From Pinus tabuliformis (Eukaryota; Streptophyta; Pinopsida; Pinales; Pinaceae), in the NCBI GenBank assembly GCA_031772625.1, contig CM062818.1:1278490277-1278554276 (forward strand): 64,000 nt of DNA, written 5' to 3'. A program made the position numbers and the translations under genes. Under the pieces are notes generated by a model that did not search any database, was not told where the DNA came from, and was given only the letters and a program-made list of their open reading frames with translations. Positions 10,723 through 23,762 of the stretch are shown here, piece after piece (the stretch's first letter is position 1; every line of letters starts with the position of its first letter).

Positions 10723-13700
10723 ATGCTCCGAATCCTTTCTTGGAACTGTCGGGGCTTCCCATGGAACAAAGGCCCCAAGCTAAGTTGGATTTCAAATGAT
10801 GTTGATATTATTTTGCTTGTTGAAACATGGGAGCACGAAGAATCTAAGGTCCCTAACAGAGATTGCTTTATGCTATGGTCTACTTGGAACAAGTGATCCT
10901 CCCATAGAGGCATTGGCGGAGTAGCTTGTTACATTAAGAAGAACATCTCCCCCCATGCTATGATTTATAAAAAACGACCCTCACAACCAATATAGTTGGA
11001 TAGAGATCAGAGACATTGATAATAAAAATTCCTACATAGCAATATGTTATTTTCCCCCCATCAATTCTAACTTCTATAAGAAGAAGAATCTAGATAAAAC
11101 TAACCCTTACAATGGTTTAGAGAATGATATTTCTAGCCTAAAGAATGACGGTAATATCCTTTTAATTGGTGACTTTAATGCTCGAACTTCAAACAACCAA
11201 TCTATTATTCTAAGCAATCATTCCAACCCTAATCCTCTTTGGTTAGACGGAGACCCTACTCTGGCTAGTAGGTACAAAAGAAGCTCTGAAGACCTCGGGG
11301 AAAATTTGTTTGGGTTTGAGCTAGTCAAGCTCTGTAGTGCTCAGGATCTCATAATTTGCAACGGTCTAAAGAAGTGGCCCAATTCCAGCAAGATGAACTG
11401 CATCCATGGGCATGGTAGCAGCGTGGTAGACTATGTTATTTCCGATCTCCCATTGTACAACGAAATAATAAATTTTGACATCTCAAATGACCACGAACCT
11501 GACTCTGATCATAGGCCTTTACTTATAACTCTTAATTTTGTCATGCATAGAGTTCCAATAGAAAATAATACTTACAGCCAAAAGAACTTAATATTTGATA
11601 GAAATAAAGATGATCTCTTTCTAAATGAATTAAAAACTAATTTGCTTCCTTTATCTAGTATAGACAACATAGAAGACCTCTATCATAATTTTACTACAAC
11701 CCTCTCATATTCTATTAACAAATTCTCAATTGAAGTTTCAAATAATAAAAGAAATAACAAAACCAATCCATGGTATGACAAATATTGTAAAAGTGTGAGG
11801 AGAGCAATTAAGGAAGCTGTTGATGAATCTCTTAAAATGGACAAGATAAAAATATATAAAGCCCTAACTAAAAGGAAAAAGAGGTACTACATTCGTGAAA
11901 GACATGAGAATCTCTTACACCTCTCTAAGGTAGCACCTAAGAAATTTTGGAGGCAGATTCTGACTAGGAATACTAAAGATAATAATAAAATTGCTCTTCA
12001 CGATTGGAATTCCTATCTTAAAAAGCTTTATGAATCTCCAAATGTCATGGATAATTTGGAAACCCTGCTCACAACGAAGGAAGTTTTCTCTTTAGAAGAC
12101 ATTAAGTTTGGGGTTAATTGCCTCGCTAATGGGAAAGCTAAGGACATTGATGGTTACCAGGTAGAAATCTTAAAAATTGGAGGTCCTGTCCTCATCCCCC
12201 ACATCCACAAGCTTTTCAATCAAGTAGTCAAGCAAGGGTTCCCTAAACCTTGGACCGAGAGCCTCATTATCCCTATTTTTAAAAGTGGGGATACAAATAA
12301 CCCCTCTAATTATCAGACAATTATGATCATCCCTCTCTTAGCCAAGTTATATGGTAGTATCTTGGAAAAGAAGTTAAGCATATGGCTTGAAAGTGAAGGT
12401 AAGTGGGCTAAAGGCCAAGCAGGTTTCAGAAGGCATCACTCAACAATAGACCACCTCGTTACGCTTAGGATCATTGCGGAGGAATGTCGTAATGATAAAT
12501 CCAATTTATTTTGTTGCTTTGTGGACTTTAGAAAGGCTTTTGATACAGTTCCTAGATACAACCTTTGGAAAAGATTAGAAGAGCTAAAGGTTCCTCTTGA
12601 GTTGAGAGCTGCCGCTATAAGGTTATATGAGAATGTAATTGCCAAGATAAAGAGCAATGAGGAGTGGTCGAAAGATATTAAGTGTAACATTGGAGTTAAA
12701 CAAGGTTGCCCCCTCTCCCCTACCTTATTTGGCATTTGCATCGATAAGCTTGAAGGCTATTTAGAGGAAGCAGGATGTGATGGCACGATCTTAGCTAGGA
12801 TAGTTGTCATCCTTCTTCTCTATGCTGACGATATTATTCTTTTCGCAAGGTACCCATCTGATCTTGATAAGCAACTCAGGCTTCTTAAGGATTTCTGCTC
12901 TACCATGGGTATGACTGTTAACACTGACAAAACAAAAGTTATGATTATCAAATCCAAGAAGGACACTTACGTTAATTTTATGTATGACAATAATAACTTT
13001 GAGGAAGTGTATTCTTAAAAGTACTTAGGAATTGATATTCATCACAAGCTCAACTGGAACCATAGCATTGAGAAAAGGATTAATGGGGGGTGGAAAGCTT
13101 AATTTGGTCTTGAAAATAGTTGTAAAACAACAAACCTTGTAATGTGGGATAAAAAGAAGTTCCTCTTTGAAACTTTAGTCACTCCTGTTATCTTATATGG
13201 CTGTGAGGTTTGGGGTTGCAGAATCTCTAGAGAACCATGGAGAAAGATTGAGAAAATCCAGAAGAATTTTATAAATTATAACTTGAAAATTAAAAGTAAT
13301 ACACCCTATACTACTCTCCTTATAGAAGTAGGTATTTCCCCTATTGAGAGCCTAGCTATGATTAGGTTTCTGTTGTACAAGCGCAAACTCAATAACATAG
13401 ACGATCATAGACTTCCTAAGCTAGCTTTAAATTCCAACCAAAACCACCTAAGGCTCAATCGGGGGTGCCATAAAGACACAAGGGCCTGGCTAAACTATTG
13501 GGAGATCAACGAGAATGATGCATTGCAAAATATAAATAACATTAAAGATATTGTTACTTCTAAGTTTAAAGAAAAAATGTGGTGTGAGAAAGATTTAGCG
13601 GCTAAAAGAAAATTAAGTTATTATAAGAAGGTCATCAACCCCACCCTAGAAGATCAAAAGTATCTCTCTATTTTAACTAGCTCAAAGAAGAAAATTAATA

Positions 13701-13996
13701 TAGCAAAGATTAGAACAAATTCTCATGAGCTCCATAGAGAAATAGGTCGTTGGGCAGTTCCTAAAATGCCATGGATGGAAAGGATCTACCATATATGTGA
13801 GAATAGGAACATCAAGGATGAAAACCACTTCCTCTTAGAGTGCCCCGCGTACAACCACATTAGATCTCAGTTTCACAATCTTTGTTACAATACTGACTTT
13901 CCTAGCCTTTTACAATGTCAATATTATAGTGACCTCGGGAGGCTTCTCTCCAATTTTTTTGAGCATAGGAATAAAATCTTAAATCAAAATAAATAA
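10723..13996 (+). pseudogene. LINE ORF2: endonuclease and reverse transcriptase
   Basis: It starts MLRILSWNCRG, a typical start of an AP-type endonuclease, with LLVETWE, HRGIGGVACYI, LLIGDFNAR and SDHRPLL marking its catalytic core up to about 11,530. The reverse transcriptase follows, with IIPIFKSGD, GQAGFRRHHSTIDH, FVDFRKAFDT, GVKQGCPLSP and the active-site YADD near 12,820. The thumb and C-terminal part include LYGCEVWGC and a Cys/His end, CENRNIKDENHFLLECP. Stops are TGA at 10,894-10,896, TAA at 13,016-13,018 and TAA at 13,100-13,102, and one frameshift lies between about 10,960 and 10,993. From 10,994 to 13,996 the frame is otherwise continuous. The parent protein was about 1,090 residues. 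Few disruptions suggest a fairly young copy. Confidence 0.9.
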
Positions 13997-14047
13997 TTTG
14001 TTTCTTTAGGTCTGATAGACCAATGTTTGGTCTTAGCGGATGTTAAC

Positions 14048-14067
14048 CATCATCATCATCATCATCA
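14048..14067 (+). repeat. LINE 3' tail, (CAT)n
   Basis: A run of six to seven CAT/ATC units closes the LINE. The same tail, read on the other strand as (GAT)n, closes the truncated copy at 6,553. It therefore belongs to the element and is not a chance microsatellite. Confidence 0.85.
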
Positions 14068-15438
14068 CAAAAATTTGAATTGTAAATATTAAAATTTAAA
14101 ATTTATTTATTTATATAAATATATTCAATATAGTTTATTAAAAAACAAATTAAAGATGTAGTTATGATAATCATTTACATTATTATCTTCAATGCTTATA
14201 TATATGAGTGACTGTGATTTAATCATCTGTGGAAAAAACGAAACTGATATTCAAATTGTATGGATGGCAAATTTATCCATTCCCCTAATACATATGATTA
14301 TCTCCTTAACCCGCTTCGCGTGTTTGCTTCTGTATTCTTTACCATTTACCCTGTTACTATGTCATGACTATAAGTTGTTTTTGTTACCATGGTCAATGTT
14401 GGCATCTTTATTTTAAGAATAAATCACTTATAAAAAAATTATAAATAATCTAGATTTAATAATATGAACATATTTTTAGTAAGATACATTACAAACTATT
14501 TTCGGTTTCCTGTCTCCTCTCCTATTTTTATTTTATTTACAGATTACATAATTGTTATCAACTATTTAACATATTATACTTGGTTAGGGCTTATGAAACG
14601 TCCTCCCTCCCACCATTCTCCTCTGCAATTATTTGTGGTTAGCTCTTGTAATGGAATAAGATAAATAAAAATGAAACTGTTTTCCCATACAAAACTAGGC
14701 TCAGAGCAACGATGGTGCCAAGGAAACTCAACCTTGGTGCCTCAGGTTCTATTCTCACCATATGTCCAATACCCATTTAACTGGGATTTTTTGGGTTTAA
14801 TAGTTAATAGAAGGTTTTGTATTTGTGTTGGAAAAATATTTGATAGTTTGTTTGACTGATTAATATTAAAGTCTGTGCAGGAAAGGAGCGCAACCATATA
14901 AAAAGTAATAATCCAGTATTTTGATTAAGAGAATTCAGTGCAACCATATAAAAAGTATTCCAGTATTTTGATGTGGAGAATTCAGAAGAAGCTCGTCCGA
15001 TATCAGGGAGAGAAAGTGATAGAAAGAAAAGGAAATGGCCACTTTCTTCTCTGAGAAGAAAGGAAAACATCAAAATACAGTTATTATCACTAGTTGAGTT
15101 TCCATCTAATAATGGAGAGGTAAATTAGACCATTTACAGTGAACCCTATATCCTTTGCCAACAGTGATGAGTCAGTTCAGCATGTATAATTTAGTTGGAT
15201 ACCAAGACAAATACAATGCATCTATTTTATGTTGATTAGATTAGGATTTCAATCTATATTGTAATCGCAGTCATTATCCTCATTATTGTATGGAATTCTG
15301 GAAATTTTGGATGAAGTATCTTTTCAACTTATTTTGTTTTTTAAATGGATATTTTCTTTTTAAATGGATATATTTTTTTTAAATTGAAAAGATTGTTACT
15401 TTTAATATGATTTTATAGGGTTGTATTTTTTTAGTTTT
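14068..15438. other. Spacer between the LINE and the copia element
   Basis: AT-rich sequence with no recognisable gene. A possible SINE is listed separately at 14,688-14,850. At 14,881-14,975 two similar segments repeat GCAACCATATAAAAAGTA. Confidence 0.5.
14688..14850 (+). mobile_element. Possible SINE head
   Basis: A box A-like TAGGCTCAGAGCAACG is followed by box B-like GGTTCTATTCTCAC near 14,743, and then by a small hairpin CCCATTTAACTGGG. The spacing fits a tRNA-derived SINE. No target duplication was found and the 3' end is not clear. Confidence 0.35.
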
Positions 15439-15835
15439 TGATAGTTCAGAGTATACATCACACACAACAGATTTATACTCAGAAACTTAGATGGAAATAG
15501 CAAAGAATAATTTCACAGACAAACAAATGGAGAAACAACAAGATTACTCAATCAGAAACAACAAAATAGATAAAACAATCACTGGAGAACATAAATCACT
15601 TAGCATTATGAAACAATTCTGGACCTTGGCTTGCTTTCCTTGGCCAGAACAATTTCAAATTTATAGAGGCTGAAGAAGGATCTAGAATCCTGCATGTGAT
15701 TTAGATGGAGATCTAGAAACTAATGGTAGTGTAGAAGGATCTAGAATCCTGCATGTGATTGAGATGGAGATCTAGAAACTAATGGTAGTGTAGAAGGATC
15801 TAGAATCCTGCATGAATTTGGCTTCACACTTAACA
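15439..15835 (-). repeat. Copia 3' LTR
   Basis: This is the left LTR, 397 bp, TGATAGTTCAGAG to CACACTTAACA as read on the plus strand. It contains two and a half units of a 59-bp repeat starting GAAGGATCTAG at 15,675, 15,734 and 15,793. The other LTR shares the repeats, so they were in the parent element. Confidence 0.95.
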
Positions 15836-18800
15836 TTCTCCCACCATGAATCAAGTCACACCGAGTCCTACCATGCCTCTACATAACTCATGTTTATTTC
15901 ATGGTAGAATCTTAGTGAGCATATCAGCAGGGTTCCTATTTGTATGGATCTTTTCCAAGGATAATTGTTCTTCCTCCAACACACGCCGGATCCAATGGTA
16001 CCTTATGTCAATGTGCTTGGTTTTTGAATGAAATGCTAGGTTTTTCACCAAGTGAATGACACTCTGACTATCACAATATAACACATACTTGTCCTGCTTT
16101 ATTCCTATCTCTCCTAGGAATTGCTTCATCCACAACATCTTTTTACAAGCTTCTATTGCAACTATGTACTCTACTTCTGTTATAGAGAGGGTTACTATTT
16201 TTTGTAGCCTTGATACCCAAGATACTGAGGCACCTGCAAATGTATACAAATAACCTGTAGTGGACTTTCTGGTGTCCATATCTCCAGCCATATCTGCATC
16301 TGTAAATCCTTCAAGCATAGTCTCTTCATGACCAAAACATAAACAATAATGACTGGTACTCTTGAGATACCTCAAAATCCATTTAATTGCTTGCCAATGT
16401 TGTTTTCCTGGATTGGCAAGGAACCTATTCACTACTCCCACTGAATATGCAATGTCTAGTCATGTGCATACCATGACATACATCAAGTTGCCAACTGCTG
16501 AAGCATAAGGAATTTTGCTCATCTTTTCTTTCTCCTTGTCATCACTAAGACATAATTCACTACTCAACTTGAAGTGGGCTACAAGGGGTGTACCAACTGG
16601 CTTGGCATCCTTCACATTAAACCTGTCAAGCACCTTCTTGATATATTTTTCTTGTGATAGCCACAATCTTTTGTTTTTCCTGTTACGTATAATCCACATG
16701 CCCAATATCTGTTGTGCTGGTCCCAAATCCTTCATTGAAAATTTTCTACCCAAATCTTTCTTCAACCTATTGATCTTATTCTTATCATGCCCAATAATCA
16801 ACATGTCATCCACATATAACAATAATATGATATACTTTCCTTGATCATACCTCTTGATATAGACACAATGGTCAGCTTCCAACCTCTGAAAACCATGTTC
16901 CAACATGAATGAATCAAACTTATTGTACCATTATCGAGATTCCTATTTCAACCCATAGACTCTTCTTCAATCTACAAACAAGGCTTTCTTTGCCTTTTTC
17001 TATGAAGCCTTCTGGCTGCTCCATATAAATTTCTTCCTCCAATTCACCATGAAGGAATGTAGTTTTTACATCTAACTGTTCACATTCTAGGTCTAAAGCA
17101 ACAACTAGACCAAGAATGACTCTAATGGATGACATTTTAACAATAGGTGAGAAAATTTCAGTGAAGTCAATACCTTCTTTTTGGGCAAAACCTTTCACCA
17201 CCAGCCTTGATTTATACCTCTCCTTCTTTTCGTCACCTTCATGCTTAATGTTGTAAACACATTTGTTTTGTAGAGCCTTTCTACCTTTTGGAAGGTTTAC
17301 CAACTCCCAAGTTTTATTTTCCAACAAAGAGTTCATTTTTTCTTCCATTGCTTTCTTCCATTCCTCATTGTGCTAAACTTTACAGGCTTCTTGAAAACAA
17401 TGAGGCTTACCTTCATCAGTCAACAAAATATTGTTTGAAGGAGGGTACCTTTGTGAAGGCTTATGAGGCCTAAAAGATCTGCGAACCAACTGTGGTGGTG
17501 CATTATCAAGTTGAATCTCCTGTAAAGGTTCTTTGAAGATTCCTCCTTGTTGTTCATCATTTTCCACTTGTTGTTCTTCATGCTCCTAAATTTGTTATTT
17601 ATTTTCTTGTATTGGTGGTATGTTTTCCTGCTACTCTTCAAACCTGTCAATAACCTTCTTGACCTCCAACTCACCTACAGTCATCTTAAACATTTCTGAC
17701 TCATTAAATATAACATCCCTACTTCTAATAATTTTATGTTTGACTGGATCCCATAGACGATAACCAAAATATTCATCGACATATCCCAAAAAAATTAATT
17801 TCATAGATTTATCATCTAGCTTAGTTCTATTTTCTTTCGGAATATGTACAAATGCTTCACATCCAAAGATTTTCAAGTGAGAATAATTCAAATTATTACC
17901 AGTCCAAACTTCTTCAGGGATACCTCCATCCAAGGCTGTAGTTGGAGATCTATTTATGAGGTAGCAAGTGGTCCTGACTGCTTCAGCCCAAAAATTCTTC
18001 TCCAAACTGGAATGGGACAACATACTTCACACCTTTTCTATAATGGTGTGATTCATCATTTCTGTGACACCATTATGTTGAGGAGTACCAGGCACAATAT
18101 TCTCATGCTTTATGCCAAGCCTGTTACAATATTCCTTAAATGAATTTGAGCAATATTCTCCACCATTATCTGTTCTTAAACACTTGAGCTATTTGTTAGT
18201 CTCTCTTTCAACAACAACATGAAATTTTTTAAATATTCCAAACACTTCACTTTTACTTTTCATAGGATATGCCCAAACCTTCTTGGATGCGTCATCTATA
18301 AATGTTACAAAATATGATTCTCCTCCTAATGATTTGATGTTAACAGGCCCAAACACATTTGAGTGTACCAATTCTAACACATTTTTCTTTCTATCATGGC
18401 CACCTCTAAGGAATGAAACCCTTCTTTGTCTACCATATATACAATGCTCACAAAGATCAATATTGTAGGATTTCAAACCTGGCAATATATTTTTAACAAC
18501 AAGGATTTTTAAGCCCTTCTCGCTCATGTGACCCAAACGTTTATGCCACAGATATACTAAATTTCCTTCTTTTGTGACTGCAACCAAATATGATTTTTCT
18601 TTTAGTGTCTTCAATGTGTATAATGTTCCTTTCTTGGGTCCTTTGGCCATGACCAATGCTCCTTTGCTAATTCTCATCATGATCTAGACATCTCTCACTC
18701 CAAAAATATTGTAAAAATGATTATTCCCCAAATGCACTCTACCATAATCACGAGGATTATATGAAGCAAAACTATCTTTGCATGGGGTTACATGGTGAGA

Positions 18801-20267
18801 TGCCCCAGAGTCAAGAATCCAATCAAAGCTATTGCTAGATGTATATACACATGCATCCTCTACTGAAACAATAAACAACACATCACCATAAGTGGCTACA
18901 ACAGTAGTCACACCTTCATTTGTTCTGGATGACTTGTGATTTGTATTGGACAGTCTATGATCCTTTTGCCCTTTCTTCCAAAATTGGCATGCTTTCTTCA
19001 TGTGACTCGGTTTGCCACAATGAAAGTAGATGATCCTTCCTCTCCTTGATTTTGATCGGCCTCTCGATCTTGATCACCCTTGCCGACCTCGATCCATTCT
19101 CCTACCACGATCAGCTAGAGCTAGAGCTTCTCCTCCCTGGTTTTCCGCAATCTACTTGCGTTGCAGTTCCTCATTCATTAAACTGCTACTGACATCATCA
19201 AAATTTAGGGTCCCTATAGTTTTTGAACTGCTCATAGCTACAATTAAATTTTCCCAGCTGTCTGGCATAGAACACATTAGAAAAATAGCTCTAATTTCAT
19301 CATCTAAAATGATTTTAACAAAGGCAAGCTAATTAGTAATAATATTAAATGCATTCAAGTGCTCATCAACTAAAGCACCCTGCTTAATTTTGAGATTATA
19401 AAGCTTCTTCATCAATAACACTTTGTTTGATGTCGTTTTCTTCTCATATAGATCATGGAGCTTCTTCCATAATCCTTCAGCCGTCTTTTCTCCGAACACA
19501 TTGAAATACACATTCTTTTCTACATATTGGCGGATTGTTGCAATCGCCTTTCTATCTAGCTTATTCCATTCTTCATTTGTCATCGATGAGGGTTTCTTTG
19601 TTGTGCCCTCAATCGGCAAATACCGATCCTTCAAAATCAGTATGTCCTCTATCTGTGATTTGCATAGGGAAAAATTAGCCCTGCTCAACTTCTCCGTATC
19701 TGTAACTGATGTCTCCATTTTCAATATATTGATGCCCAAAAACAAAAACTCCACTTAAAATATTTAATTATTACTCTTTAAAATTTAGTAATAATGACCC
19801 TCCTACTTTTAAAATACCCTTTTCAAAATTCCTGCTCCTTTTTAAAATATACTTTTCAAAATTCCAACATATAATTATATAAATAGAAAAAACATATATA
19901 ATGTTTTAACCTTTTCACATTTCACACATACATATGTTGGTTTGTATATGTGCAAGCTTGATTAAAAAAAAAATTACGAACTCCACGTAAAGCACTTACG
20001 CACTCCACGTTTTAGGTTTCATGGCACGTTTCACCATATGCCCATGACCTTTTTATTTCTTGCAACAATTTTCTTAATGTTCCTCAGCTATTTCCTGAAC
20101 ATATATTTTTCCTAGACTCTCTTCTTTGTAGTGATTTCTGATTTCCTGGACAGATCCTTCAACAACTCCAAAGGTAGAAACTAGCATTTGAATGAACGCT
20201 GCCAAAGTAAGGTGATGGTACTAAATGACTTGCACAGTGAATATTCGAGCCAAGCTCTGATATCAAT

Positions 20268-20664
20268 TGATAGTTCAGAGCATACATCACACAAAACAAA
20301 TTTATACTCAGAGACTTAGATAGAAATAGCAAAAAATAATTTCAGAGACAGAAAAATGCAAAAACAACAAGATTACTTAATCAGAAACAGCGGAATAGAT
20401 AAAACAATCACTTGAGAACAGAAATCACTTAGCATTATGAAACAAGACTGGACCTTGGCTTCCTTTCCTTGGCCAGTGCAATTACAAATTTATAGAGGTT
20501 GAAGAAGGATCTAGAATCCTGCATGTGATTTAGATGGAGATCTAGAAACTAATGGAGGTGTAGAAGGATCTAGAATCCTGCATGTGATTCAGATGGAGAT
20601 CTAGAAACTACTGGCGGTGTAGAAGGATCTAAATTCCTGCATGAATTTGGCTTCACACTTAACA
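20268..20664 (-). repeat. Copia 5' LTR
   Basis: This is the right LTR, 397 bp, the same length as its partner and with the same internal 59-bp repeats (first unit at 20,504). The tRNA-Met primer-binding site lies directly inside it, just left of 20,268. Confidence 0.95.
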
Positions 20665-20750
20665 GTTTTGACGATGTGGTCCAATGGTTAGGTGGGGAAG
20701 TTTGGTCTCTATAGATCTCATATCTCATTATTGAATCTTCTGAAAGATTA
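20665..20750 (+). other. tRNA-like segment, possible SINE head
   Basis: GATGTGGTCCAATGGTTAGG resembles the D-arm and box A of a plant tRNA-Glu. A weak box B-like ATTGAATCTTC follows about 45 bases later. There is no cloverleaf, A-tail or target duplication, so it may be a decayed SINE head or chance. The copia element is inserted just 5' of it. Confidence 0.25.
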
Positions 20751-21756
20751 GATTTTCACAATTTTTAATTTTATTTTAGAAAAAACATAAATAATAGTTT
20801 GAAATTCAGTTCAACTAAATATTCTTGACTATCTAGGCAAAATTTCTATTAAATTTTAAATTTATTAATACATTTTCAAAAACAAATTATTATTAATAAT
20901 TTTTCAAAAATATTAAATAATCAAGTGTTCTCTTCTTAACCTGTAGATTTTCACAGCTAATAATAAGATGACAATTTTGAAAGTATTGTGTGATCCATTG
21001 ACAGTGTCCAAATTTTTTGATAAAAACTTCACCCATATTTAAGAACAACAGAAACTCAAATCCATATTACCAAATATTCCGCTCATTCATTATTTGTTAT
21101 ATTCATTGGGTCCAATTGATCTTCCCTTCCATATTTCACTATGCTAGCAAGCTCGGTGTGTGGAACAAATTTGTTGAGTTGTGAGATTTCTTTATTTTCT
21201 TATGTTTTTAAAGTTTTGATAGTTTCTTATGTTTGTAAAGTTTTGATACTTTGTTATAAAATATTGGATGACTATCAAAGAGTTGCAACATGGCAAGGTG
21301 GTGAATGGAAAACTTTTAAGGGCATACAAAATAGGAAAAAAAAAATATAGGTTACCAATGTTTAGAGAGGAGATAAGTGAGTGCTCACAGCTCTACACAA
21401 TATCCCTTCGATTAAGAGAGTACTCATGTATGATATTATTTTCTTAACTCTGTATCTGTATGTATCTTCTTCTTTAAGAGCTAGGTTATTTTAGACATAA
21501 AATGGTATTACCAGTGGAATGCAAATGTTCTTTGATTATAAAATTAGTTGGCTGTAAGGCCTCTATTGTTGTACTTTATGTTGATACCAGTAATTTTTCT
21601 AGCCCTAATCATAAATGAAAATACAAACATTTAGCATTTGTAATTCAATGTAAAACATCTTTCATTAATAGAATAACTATTTTTGTACTTTCTTCCAATA
21701 ATTATTAAATTGAATTTACACCGATACTAATCTTGGATCCCATCCAAGGAAGATGT
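20751..21756. other. AT-rich spacer
   Basis: No gene recognised. A short doubling occurs at 21,200-21,250 (TTTCTTATGTTTTTAAAG and a close variant). Confidence 0.4.
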
Positions 21757-23580
21757 TCTTATTAATCCAAATGATGAAGAAGGTTGTAGAATTAGCACTT
21801 TTGGGAATAATCAATTAGAAAATAAATTGATGTATGTTACTAGTGAGCATTAGCACAGGTATGAATCTAACAATTTACATTTGGTATATGATGTAGATTA
21901 TTTTTGGCTTGAAATGCATGACGTATGTTTATAACCACATGGAAGAGTAATAAATAATAAAGTTTGTTGCAAAACTGTATTCATGGCATTTGAATCTCGA
22001 TGAGGATAAATAATAATAAAATCTCTATTACACCTATGAATAATCTTGAACACCCACTAGTGAAAGTGAAATTTGACTACCAACCTTTGCAAATATGGAA
22101 ATATTAACGATACATTTAATGAACATGACTGAAGTTACAATGCACTACTTCTAATGAGTGAATACATGAATGTGAAATATGGGGAATTTCCTTGAATAGG
22201 ACGATAGAGTGTTTTAAAAGGACATTGGAAGAACCCCTTTATATATTAAAAATAAACGACAAGTCAAGTAGTAAGACTTGATTGTAATAAGTAATTGTTG
22301 ATTAAGTCTTGTCATGGCTGCATTAAGATGGTTAGTAGTAGTGATTGGTTAGTGTTGCATCACTAAATAATAAAACTTATATGCATGAATTGGATTTGAT
22401 TTAAGCTTATTGAAAGTCGTAAACAAGTGATTATCATAGTTACTTCATGTATTGGTCTTTTGATGACAATACACTATGGAAAATTGGAAATGTTTAGATT
22501 GTTACCTTAACTGTTATTGACATTTACAGATTAATGAATATTTGCATATACTTTTATGCATGACAGTATTGTACGCATGAAACTAAAATGATTTGGAAAG
22601 CAAATAGTCGTTAAATTATTTATATGTATGACTAACATTGTTGATGGGATTAAGCAATGGTACCTTAATGTCAACAAGAAAACATGTGAAGATAAAACAT
22701 TGCAATGTGAATTTCAATTATAAATTAGAAATTATAATGTTATGATATGCATGATTGTGTTACTTGGAAAATCATAATATATACAATCTGTATGTCGGTT
22801 ATGGTTCCTGTCAATATAGATATTGTGGACTCATATTGTATGAATGCATGATGTACATAAATATTTCTTTTGTTTTAATGATAATGTGCATATGACTCAT
22901 TATGTAAATTACTGTGGGAAAGAATGCTAAAAGATAAATTTAACATAAAAGACATTTGTGGATAGTTGTGAGAGGTAAGGAGGACTTGGGTTGATGGTAG
23001 TTGCCTTCCCAGAGGAGTTGATGGCACTTGTCTGCCCGGATTTCCTCTCCCTAGAGATAAATGATCTTAGTAATGGGAAAGAGTTGGCCAATATGGTGAA
23101 GAGGGGAAAAATCCAAAGGCAACTATGTTGATTTGGAGCCTATTGGAGGAGGCCCAAAATTCCTGATAGACGGGATGCCGTTAGAGGAACAGGCAGGATG
23201 CTACCAAGAGGAATCTTGTATTGTACCCTTTTTGGTCATTGGAGTTATTGAGCTAGTTTGCCACTAGAATTCCAAAACGCTTATAGTATGGTCTCTATTA
23301 GAGAACTATCTAGATGTGAAAATGAACCGATCTAGTTGTGGAAACTAGTTCTCATGAGTTGGGATGAGCATCCTTTTTCCACTTTGGTTCTCATAGCATA
23401 AAAGATTAACTAATCAGTTATGTTTCGTGTTAAAAATGAATTTTACATATAATTGTGTAAACATGTTATGTACATCTTGACAGGAAAGAAGCCTTGTGCT
23501 CAGTAAGGAATTATTGCGAGTGGAGTTCCTTTATTATATTACTAATCTTTTGAATGTCTTACCAATGGCTAGGATAGTAT

Positions 23581-23762
23581 GCACTTGGTGCATTTATTGA
23601 TCATTTCGATGATTAGAGAGTTAGGTGCTCTCTGAGTACTTTTAGAAGTACTGTGTGGATGTCTTTAGCGGGAGCTAAGACAATTTGCACATGGTGCAAT
23701 GATTTATCATTTTGATTATTAGAGTGTTGGTGCTCTCTAAGTACTTGTAGAAGTACTTTGAC
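23581..23762 (+). repeat. Diverged tandem duplication, about 106 bp
   Basis: Two units begin GCACTTGGTGCATTTA (23,581) and GCACATGGTGCAATGA (23,687). Each contains GGTGCTCTCT and AGAAGTACT. They are diverged and non-coding. Confidence 0.7.

Larger units (their letters stand above)
9271..14067 (+). mobile_element. Near-full-length non-LTR retrotransposon (LINE), RTE-like or related clade
   Basis: In order it has a monomer array, ORF1 (9,862-10,713), ORF2 (10,723-13,996), a short 3' untranslated region and a microsatellite tail (ATC)n ending at 14,067. ORF2 carries an apurinic endonuclease, a reverse transcriptase and a Cys/His end, the set used for target-primed reverse transcription. There is no RNase H domain and no poly(A). 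The two ORFs are 9 bp apart and ORF2 starts in the ORF1 frame. Damage is light: two stops in ORF1, three stops and one frameshift in ORF2. A repeat tail in place of poly(A) argues against the usual plant L1. The clade call rests on this and is tentative. I found no target duplication. Confidence 0.85.
15439..20664 (-). mobile_element. Ty1/copia LTR retrotransposon, structurally complete, broken
   Basis: This 5,226-bp fossil element lies on the minus strand. Both LTRs are 397 bp, begin TG and end CA, and are flanked by the 5-bp target duplication GTTTT (15,434-15,438 and 20,665-20,669). The primer-binding site TGATATCAGAGC, complementary to initiator tRNA-Met, sits next to the right (5') LTR. 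A purine tract borders the left LTR. Parts run right to left: gag with a CCHC knuckle (about 19,000-19,755), protease (near 18,800), integrase (about 18,000-18,680), reverse transcriptase (about 16,460-17,570) and RNase H (about 15,850-16,440). This order marks copia. It is broken, with roughly eight to ten breaks. The LTRs differ at about 32 of 397 sites by eye (8%), which at slow conifer-like rates means tens of millions of years. Confidence 0.93.

Noticed and set aside
20665-20750. A functional tRNA-Glu gene
   Set aside because: Only the D-arm-like part fits; no acceptor stem, anticodon arm or proper T-arm can be folded.
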